A DNA stretch of 6,065 nucleotides from Gemmatimonadota bacterium. Its GTDB lineage: Bacteria; Gemmatimonadota; Gemmatimonadetes; Gemmatimonadales; Gemmatimonadaceae. Position 1 is the stretch's first letter; each line of letters opens with the position of its first letter. Where the stretch lies: NCBI GenBank assembly GCA_003222065.1, contig QHUV01000133.1, positions 1-6,065 on the forward strand, in the 5' to 3' direction. The notes beneath the pieces were generated by a model. The model searched no databases. It saw only the letters and a list, made by a program, of their open reading frames with translations, and was not told the origin of the DNA. The position numbers and the translations under genes were made by a program. Of this stretch, positions 1 to 4,802 are shown in pieces.

Positions 1-528
1 GCCCAGAGCGGGGGCCGTTGGTGGCGAGCCTTCGCTGGCGGTTTCGCATCGAGCATACTTGCACACGAGGGCGCGCACGTCGTCGCCTCGTACGTCGTAG
101 GTGGCCGGCCCTCTTTCGGCTTGAATGAGGGTCGCCCGACGATCTACTCCGGAATCGACGCGAAGCTCGAGCCAGGAAAACAATTCGTGTTTTCGTCGGC
201 GGGACTGACGGTCCAATCGCTGATCGACGAGAGCATTCTCGATGCGCCCCATGCGCCCGCGCCCGCGGGCGCGTTCGAGCGGGGAGTGTTGACCGGTGGC
301 ATCGCGACCTCGCTTTTCTACGTCACGATTGGCCGCACCGGAAGCGTCTCTGACGTCGACTACATGGCACGCACGTCCACCCTGTCGAGGACGACGATCA
401 GCGCGATTTTTGGCGGGGTCGCGCTCATCCACATTTGGCGGATCACTCATGACAATCGGTACGCGGAGTTCTTCGCTCGGCCGAATCCGTTAGGCGGAAT
501 GCGCGTCGGCGTTACTCTGGATCCGTGA
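1..528 (+). CDS. Membrane protein with HExxH zinc-metalloprotease-like motif (5' truncated by window edge)
   Basis: The frame is open from the first base to the TGA at 526-528, giving 175 visible residues; the true start lies upstream. A TTG at 121 could be mistaken for the start, but the upstream part of the same frame holds the most informative motif. His22-Glu23-Gly-Ala-His26 is an HExxH zinc-binding signature inside a hydrophobic stretch (about residues 10-33). The later SSAGLTVQSLIDE segment (65-77) resembles the second, ligand-supplying region of M50-type (site-2-protease-like) membrane proteases. Further hydrophobic stretches lie near 96-111 and 131-146. I infer a polytopic membrane protein that may be a zinc protease. 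The motif is seen directly; the family is a guess, because HExxH alone can occur by chance and the third metal ligand is not certain. It converges on the next gene with a 16-bp gap and no visible terminator. Confidence 0.6.
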   Translation, partial: AQSGGRWWRAFAGGFASSILAHEGAHVVASYVVGGRPSFGLNEGRPTIYSGIDAKLEPGKQFVFSSAGLTVQSLIDESILDAPHAPAPAGAFERGVLTGGIATSLFYVTIGRTGSVSDVDYMARTSTLSRTTISAIFGGVALIHIWRITHDNRYAEFFARPNPLGGMRVGVTLDP

Positions 529-544
529 CGCATCGGTCTCGCGC

Positions 545-2119
545 TCAAGGGTTCGCTGCGAAGACACTTCCGTCAGCGAAGCGCGCGATAAGATGAAGAC
601 CGATCGCCTTCCGCAGAGCCTCGACGCCGATCTGGTCGGGACTCTGCCAATCGAAGGCGACGACGATGCCGTTGCGGGCACGCAGCGTGTCGACGAATTC
701 GTGGAGCGTGGCGGCGTCGTCCTGCTCGGGCAGCTCGTGAGAAGCACGCCCAAGCTGGAGATAAACCGCTGACGGCCAATTGGAGTACAACGGCCGGCGT
801 GGCGCGTTGGCACGAGCCCAGGCAAGGAGCGGCGACGTCCGCCACTGTATCTCAGTGAGGTCGTGTCCGTTCTCGAGCGTGTAAGAGACCTCGTCACTGG
901 TGGCGCGATAGGAGGCGAGCCACCATGAGAGGAAGACGACGGCGCTCAGTACGCGCAGCGTCCGCCGACTGTCGCGCCACGCAACGCTCGCCGCGACCGC
1001 GATGATGATCGTGACCAGGAGAAACAGAGGCGACAGCAAACGCTCATCGAACGGAATACCGGGGTCGGCAAGGAGTCGGGCCGCGACGAGGACCAACACG
1101 TAGGAGACAGCGAGCATACTTGCCGCGACGATGAGCGCCAATTGCTCGGACGTCGACGTCGCCGGTAGACGCGCGAGCGCCGCCGCGGACCGCGCGCCGC
1201 GCCTAACGATCCAGACCATGGCGGCGAGCAGAACGAGCGCAATCACAGGACGTCCGGGCAGGACGTCATCGGATTCCAGCGGCACGAGCCAGGCGACGAA
1301 GGTCGAAGCAGCCGTCCGCAGTGTCTCGAGAATGCCCGGGTATGCACCAAGCGTGCGAATCGCGCCGACGCCGCTCGTTAGGTGGACATACATCATCCAT
1401 CCGCCAAGCAGTAAGAGTGTCGGCGAGAGGGCGTAGACGCCGCGACGAAGACGTTCGGCACGCATTCCGGGTTGAGCGATAACCCAGACGGCGACCGCCG
1501 CAACAACCGAAATGCCAACGTAGCGAACGAGTACCGCCGCGGCCGCGGCAATCCCTCCGGCGCAGCTCCAAAGCAGGCGGTCGCGCTTCCCTTTGCTTTC
1601 AGCCAAGCGCAGCATCGACGCGAGCGCGCACGTCGTGCAGGCGAGATAGAGCGGCTCACTGAGCACGGATAGGTGCACCTCGACGAGGGCCGGCATGACG
1701 AGAAGCGCGGCCGCCGCGGCAACGCCGGCGACGGTGACGGCAATACGTCCGACGAGCCAGACGACGAGGGCGATGTCGATGAATGCGGCGACCGCATTGA
1801 TGAGACGAGCGGCCTGCACCGACTTCATGCCGAGCGCAGTCGGGAGGGCGATCGCCGACGAGTAGCCGGGCGGAAAGTGCGAGAGCGTGGACGCGCTGTC
1901 CGTCGCCCGCCACTCGGCGATCGGCACACGCAAGCCGTGTCCGCGGGCCAGTGCTTCCGCCGCGCCGAGATACGCTGCGGAGTCAGGATCGAGACCAGGA
2001 CCAGGCGGCGGCGTGAGCTCGAAGACCAGCAGTGCGGCGACCGCCCCCACGACCAGCGCGGGCCAACTGGCGAAGGGCTTGCGTCTTCGGGTTATCTTCG
2101 GTAGATCCGGTGTATTCAC
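545..2119 (-). CDS. GT39-like (GT-C fold) polytopic membrane glycosyltransferase
   Basis: This is a long, strongly hydrophobic protein with roughly ten membrane segments and a soluble C-terminal part of about 110 residues. The family signature follows the first membrane helix: an acidic DPDSAAYL motif, then SHFPPGY about 35 residues later, as in GT39/ArnT/PMT-type enzymes that transfer a sugar from a polyprenyl-phosphate donor on the outer side of the inner membrane. A later FDERLLSPLF segment matches the loop before the last helices in these proteins. Acceptor and donor cannot be told from sequence. I chose GTG at 2119 (524 residues): it gives a short basic leader with RRRK just before the first helix, but its nearest GGAG lies about 17 nt upstream. 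An in-frame ATG at 2203 would add 28 residues and overlap the divergent gene by 83 bp. The stop is TCA at 545-547. No glycan-biosynthesis neighbours are visible. Confidence 0.78.
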   Translation of the reverse strand: MNTPDLPKITRRRKPFASWPALVVGAVAALLVFELTPPPGPGLDPDSAAYLGAAEALARGHGLRVPIAEWRATDSASTLSHFPPGYSSAIALPTALGMKSVQAARLINAVAAFIDIALVVWLVGRIAVTVAGVAAAAALLVMPALVEVHLSVLSEPLYLACTTCALASMLRLAESKGKRDRLLWSCAGGIAAAAAVLVRYVGISVVAAVAVWVIAQPGMRAERLRRGVYALSPTLLLLGGWMMYVHLTSGVGAIRTLGAYPGILETLRTAASTFVAWLVPLESDDVLPGRPVIALVLLAAMVWIVRRGARSAAALARLPATSTSEQLALIVAASMLAVSYVLVLVAARLLADPGIPFDERLLSPLFLLVTIIIAVAASVAWRDSRRTLRVLSAVVFLSWWLASYRATSDEVSYTLENGHDLTEIQWRTSPLLAWARANAPRRPLYSNWPSAVYLQLGRASHELPEQDDAATLHEFVDTLRARNGIVVAFDWQSPDQIGVEALRKAIGLHLIARFADGSVFAANP

Positions 2120-2120
2120 T

Positions 2121-3242
2121 ATGACTCGAGCTTTGTCTCCGGAAACCGCCGCCCTGGGGCGCGCGACACAGGGCGCGTTGTTCGCCGACGCCGCGCTTGG
2201 CATTCGCGTACTGCCCGTGATCGGGGAGCAGAAAGATATCAGCTACTACGGCTCCGTCGCGCGCGGCGTGCTGAATGGGCCGGAGGTGACGGGGATGGGC
2301 TTCTGGTCCATCAATCCGTATGTCGGCTGCGCCTTCGGCTGCGCGTACTGCTATGCTCGTTATGCACATCGGTACGTACTCGAGCGAGCCGCGACGGCGA
2401 ATCCCGAGCACGATGGCCTGCAACGGGACATCGCGTCGTTGCCGCCATGGCTGGCGTTCGAGCGGCGGATTTTCGTCAAGGAGAACGCTGCCGACGTGCT
2501 GCGGCGGGCGTTGCGCAACGGATCTGACCGGCATCTGGCGTTGCTCGGCGAAGAGAGCATCGTGATTGGGACAGCGACGGATCCCTATCAGCCAGCGGAG
2601 CGGCGCTTTCGCGTAACGCGCAGCGTGCTCGAGGTGCTCGCCGAACACGCGGGGCTGTCGATCGTGATTATCACGAAGAGTCCTCTGGTCACGCGCGACG
2701 TGGATTTGCTCCGTCGCATCGCGCGGAGCTCAGAGATCACGATTCATCTTTCGCTCATCACGCTCGATCGGAACCTGGCGCGACGACTGGAGCCGCGCGC
2801 GCCGACGCCGGAGGCACGTGTGCGCGCGCTGGCGCGGCTGCGAGCGAACGGCATCGCGGTTGGAATCAACGTGATGCCGGTGCTGCCCGGGATTACGGAT
2901 AAGCCGGAGGAGCTGGAGCGGCTGGTGCGGACGGTGGCGGAACAGGGCGCGACGTACGTGAATGCGTGTGCGCTGCGGCTGCAGTCGGCGGCGCGACAGC
3001 GCTACCTGCCATTCATCGAGCAGGAGTTTCCGGAGCTTGCGTCACGCTACCGCGCGACCTACGCGCGAAGTCACGCGGCGGGAGATCGGTACCGTGACGG
3101 GTTAAGAGACTATTTCCGGCGTGTGTGTGCACGATACGGCGTGCCATTCGGGCACATCGGTGATGGTGGAGAGGAAGACACGGGGGCGGAACCGCGACGT
3201 GTCGAGGAGCGGGAGGAGGCGGAGCAGCTCACGCTTTTGTGA
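2121..3242 (+). CDS. Radical SAM protein, SplB-like (COG1533-type)
   Basis: The 373-residue protein has the radical SAM cluster motif as Cys70-AFG-Cys74-AY-Cys77 (CxxxCxxC), preceded by FWSINPYVG and followed by YAR. Further family features are GTATDPYQPAE (150-160), ITKSP (184-188), a LITLD strand (212-216) and NVMPVLPGITD (250-260). This order is typical of the broad family that includes spore photoproduct lyase, most members of which have no known substrate, so I do not call it a DNA repair lyase. The fold should bind a 4Fe-4S cluster and S-adenosylmethionine. ATG at 2121 is chosen because the preserved N-terminal region (SVARGVLNGPEVTGMG) lies well inside; the frame stays open upstream to 1887, but that part is antisense to the glycosyltransferase. 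No good Shine-Dalgarno precedes this ATG. The tail (about 349-373) is acidic and ends in QLTLL, resembling a beta-clamp-binding peptide. A terminator follows. Confidence 0.85.
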   Translation: MTRALSPETAALGRATQGALFADAALGIRVLPVIGEQKDISYYGSVARGVLNGPEVTGMGFWSINPYVGCAFGCAYCYARYAHRYVLERAATANPEHDGLQRDIASLPPWLAFERRIFVKENAADVLRRALRNGSDRHLALLGEESIVIGTATDPYQPAERRFRVTRSVLEVLAEHAGLSIVIITKSPLVTRDVDLLRRIARSSEITIHLSLITLDRNLARRLEPRAPTPEARVRALARLRANGIAVGINVMPVLPGITDKPEELERLVRTVAEQGATYVNACALRLQSAARQRYLPFIEQEFPELASRYRATYARSHAAGDRYRDGLRDYFRRVCARYGVPFGHIGDGGEEDTGAEPRRVEEREEAEQLTLL

Positions 3243-3243
3243 A

Positions 3244-3294
3244 CCACATAAACTGCGGATACTGCGTGAAGTGCGGATACCGCGTGAAGTGCGT
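3244..3294. repeat. 18-bp palindromic repeat array, left arm
   Basis: Two near-identical 18-bp units, TGCGGATACTGCGTGAAG (3254-3271) and TGCGGATACCGCGTGAAG (3272-3289), differ at one base. A diverged half unit precedes them (CCAC-N7-GCGG, 3244-3258) and another follows. The pattern alternates GCGG-3 nt-CCGC with 7-nt spacers, so each unit can form small 4-bp stems. It begins just past the radical SAM stop codon. The same unit type recurs in opposite orientation at 3342-3377. Confidence 0.75.
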
Positions 3295-3308
3295 TACGAA
3301 TTCTGATG

Positions 3309-3337
3309 GCGGGCGCGCAGCGCCCGCTTTCCTTTTT
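3309..3337 (+). terminator. Intrinsic (Rho-independent) terminator of the radical SAM gene
   Basis: A perfect 8-bp G/C-only stem (GCGGGCGC at 3309-3316 and GCGCCCGC at 3320-3327) closes a GCA loop and is followed by TTTCCTTTTT. The T-rich tract is only on the plus side, so this should stop transcripts from the radical SAM gene and not those from the convergent YggL-like gene. Confidence 0.85.
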
Positions 3338-3340
3338 CGC

Positions 3341-3377
3341 CCCGCTGTTTACGCGGTACCCGCTGTTTACGGTCGCG
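3341..3377. repeat. 18-bp palindromic repeat array, right arm
   Basis: Two copies of CCCGCTGTTTACG at 3341-3353 and 3359-3371 are exactly 18 bp apart. They follow the rule CCGC-TGTTTAC-GCGG-TAC-CCGC-TGTTTAC, the same 4-7-4-3 spacing as the left arm at 3244-3294 but reverse-complemented. The second copy degenerates after GG and runs into a CGTTAGG heptamer at 3376. Confidence 0.7.
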
Positions 3378-3388
3378 TTAGGCGGAAC

Positions 3389-3679
3389 TTAGATGAGACT
3401 CGTTAGGGGTCCGATGTCGTAGTCGGCGATTTCGCCGCGACGGCGAGCCCACTCGCGCACGGCGCGGCGATCGTCTTCCGTCGCGCTGGCGTTGGGCCGA
3501 AAAAGGAGGCGCGCGAGGCCATCGGTGTCGGTGCCGACATCACAGGTGAGGCCGCGACCTTCCACGAGTCCGGCGAAGAAATCGTCCCACAACTCGAGCG
3601 CACCGTCTTCGCCCAGACCGTCGGTGAGATGGAAACGAATCGCGAAGCCGAGTGCGGGCTTGGGTGTGGCGTGATCCAT
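3389..3679 (-). CDS. YggL/DUF469-like small protein
   Basis: This is a 96-residue soluble, acidic protein. The pattern LGFAIRF (10-16), DDFFAGLVEGRGL (32-44), a glycine/aspartate-rich turn, then T-x-DDRRAVREWA and a terminal IGPLTSLI matches the layout of the YggL (DUF469) family. In that family LGF, a central DDF and a late T-E-R-AVR-W block are conserved. E. coli YggL has been reported to bind the 50S ribosomal subunit; whether that holds here is unknown. The start is secure: ATG at 3679 is preceded by AGGAGG with a 5-nt spacer. The gene is transcribed away from imuA and converges on the radical SAM gene. A CGTTAGG heptamer sits in its last codons. I recognised the family from motif layout only, so another small-domain family remains possible. 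Confidence 0.62.
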   Translation of the reverse strand: MDHATPKPALGFAIRFHLTDGLGEDGALELWDDFFAGLVEGRGLTCDVGTDTDGLARLLFRPNASATEDDRRAVREWARRRGEIADYDIGPLTSLI

Positions 3680-3684
3680 CGCGG

Positions 3685-3690
3685 CCTCCT
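3685..3690 (-). promoter_or_regulatory. Shine-Dalgarno of the YggL-like gene
   Basis: AGGAGG on the minus strand lies 5 nt before the ATG at 3679. It is a full anti-16S match, fixes the start and suggests efficient translation. Confidence 0.85.
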
Positions 3691-3751
3691 CTTCGAGTCG
3701 TCAAGTCGCGCGCGTGATCTGTAGCGTGGTGTGGACGAGGGGCATCGTCAA

Positions 3752-3786
3752 GCAAGCGGAGGTGCGGTCGTGGGCCTCCTTCTTGC
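3752..3786 (+). other. Imperfect hairpin in the yggL-imuA divergent region
   Basis: GCAAG-C-GGAGG (3752-3762) can pair with CCTCC-TT-CTTGC (3775-3786): two 5-bp stems with a small internal loop and a 12-nt apical loop. The sequence after it is TTTCGGTTTTTG, so it resembles a weak terminator or attenuator reading toward imuA. Otherwise the 178-bp stretch 3680-3857 holds no credible gene. Confidence 0.4.
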
Positions 3787-3811
3787 TTTCGGTTTTTGTT
3801 CGGGATAGCTT
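3783..3811 (+). promoter_or_regulatory. Candidate imuA promoter
   Basis: TTGCTT (3783-3788) and TAGCTT (3806-3811) are exactly 17 bp apart, about 50 bp before the imuA start. Each matches the sigma-70 consensus at only half its positions, but this is the most A/T-rich patch in the region. The spacer contains TTTC-N7-GTTC (3787-3801), one base from the GTTC-N7-GTTC LexA operator known in alphaproteobacteria. Confidence 0.3.
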
Positions 3812-3857
3812 ATTCGCCCCCTCTCGGCGGTCGCAGGAGCGATTCGGCAGAACCACG

Positions 3858-4802
3858 ATGCTCCCACAATCTCTCGTCGATCTTCTTCCCCTCCCCCTTC
3901 CTCTCTCCGCTTCAGCGGGGATCGATGTGGTCACGCTGCCGACGGGCGTGGAAGCACTGGATGCAGGGCTCGCCGGTGGTGGATTGCCGCGCGGGCGACT
4001 GACGGAGGTTGTCGGTGCGCGGGGAAGCGGGAAGGCGACGCTGCTGCGCCAGATCGTCGAGCGGACGCTGAGCCGGGGATGGGTGGCGTACGTCGATGCC
4101 ACGCGCACGCTCGCGCCCCGGGACTGGGCACACCTCGGCGACGGCGAGGGGCTGTGGATGATCCGGCCGCGGGATCCGTCGCGCGCGGCGTGGTGCGCCG
4201 ATGTGTTGTTGCGGTGCGGAGCGTTCGCGCTGGTGGTGATCGATTCGGCGCCGGTCGTGTCGCGAGGTGTGGCCGTTCGCCTAACGAGACTTGCCCGGGA
4301 ATCCGGCGCCGCCCTCATCATCGCCGGAGAGGAGGGCGGCGGCCCCCTCGTCGGCGGCGCGGTCCGCCATCGCGTTAGGCGCGAGGCGGGCGGCGGGCGG
4401 CGCACCGGCGGCAGTGCCGTCATGCGCCATCCACCGCCCACCACCCGCGAGAGACGAATGATCATCGTCGTGGAGAAGGGGGGCGGAGGAAGGGGAACTC
4501 ATCGAACCGTGGAGGTCAGCTGTGCAATTGGAGTGGCGCGTCGCCTGTGTACGCATTCCGAGGTTCCCGATCGGCGCGGTGTGGCGCGCCGCCCGGCGGG
4601 GCGACCTGGGAGCGACCGGCGTGCAGCTCCTGTTGCCGTTCCGGGCCACGGAGAAGTCGAGCCTAACGACCCGCGAGGCGTCCGGGTTCTCGCCCGCAAG
4701 CGCCGGTGCGCCGAGCCCGAGTTCGGCGTCGGCGATCTCGACCCTACTGCCCCCTTCCGGGCATTTGCCGGACGCCCGGCCTCTTCCGGGACATTGGGAT
4801 GA
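3858..4802 (+). CDS. imuA: ImuA-like RecA-fold mutasome protein
   Basis: The 314-residue protein begins at ATG 3858; the frame is open further upstream, but that part is non-coding in character. Residues 27-40 (LPTGVEALDAGLAG) and LPRGRLTEVVG precede a Walker A-like loop GARGSGKAT (53-61), then WVAYVD (75-80) and a Walker B strand ALVVID (124-129), the RecA/SulA-like order seen in ImuA. The position after the Walker A lysine is Ala60 where Ser/Thr is usual, so ATP hydrolysis may be altered. ImuA acts with ImuB and DnaE2 in damage-induced translesion synthesis; the adjacent imuB supports the call. Residues about 160-200 are Gly/Arg-rich and low in complexity. From residue 222 the frame overlaps imuB for 281 bp, so the true end is uncertain: the tail may be real or reflect a shifted frame. 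AGGAG at 3835-3839 is about 18 nt from the ATG, too far to be ideal. Confidence 0.75.
   Translation: MLPQSLVDLLPLPLPLSASAGIDVVTLPTGVEALDAGLAGGGLPRGRLTEVVGARGSGKATLLRQIVERTLSRGWVAYVDATRTLAPRDWAHLGDGEGLWMIRPRDPSRAAWCADVLLRCGAFALVVIDSAPVVSRGVAVRLTRLARESGAALIIAGEEGGGPLVGGAVRHRVRREAGGGRRTGGSAVMRHPPPTTRERRMIIVVEKGGGGRGTHRTVEVSCAIGVARRLCTHSEVPDRRGVARRPAGRPGSDRRAAPVAVPGHGEVEPNDPRGVRVLARKRRCAEPEFGVGDLDPTAPFRAFAGRPASSGTLG
4511..4515 (+). promoter_or_regulatory. Shine-Dalgarno that sets the imuB start
   Basis: GGAGG lies 6 nt before the GTG at 4522, the first plausible start in this frame after the TGA at 4459-4461. It sits inside the imuA reading frame, which implies translational coupling. Confidence 0.75.

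Noticed and set aside
1887..2120. Upstream extension of the radical SAM frame
   Set aside because: It is antisense to the conserved N-terminal part of the glycosyltransferase and shows no family motif; ATG 2121 gives a complete protein.
3121..3306. 61-codon plus-strand open frame across the end of the radical SAM gene
   Set aside because: It starts inside the radical SAM gene in another frame, and its repeating LREVR-like residues only reflect the 18-bp DNA repeat.
3699..3756. Repeated TCGTCAAG at about 3699 and 3745 as a possible operator pair
   Set aside because: Only eight bases in two copies, with no symmetry and no clear relation to a promoter element.
3714..3857. Upstream extension of the imuA frame
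   Set aside because: It crosses the candidate promoter and hairpin, and the residues do not resemble ImuA. The conserved part begins after ATG 3858.
4279..4380. GCCTAAC and GTTAGGC 102 bp apart in inverted orientation, resembling the outer boxes of an integron attC site
   Set aside because: The pair lies inside the imuA coding frame, the inner arms show little complementarity, and the same heptamer is scattered ten times over the window in both orientations without pairing. No integrase or cassette array is visible.
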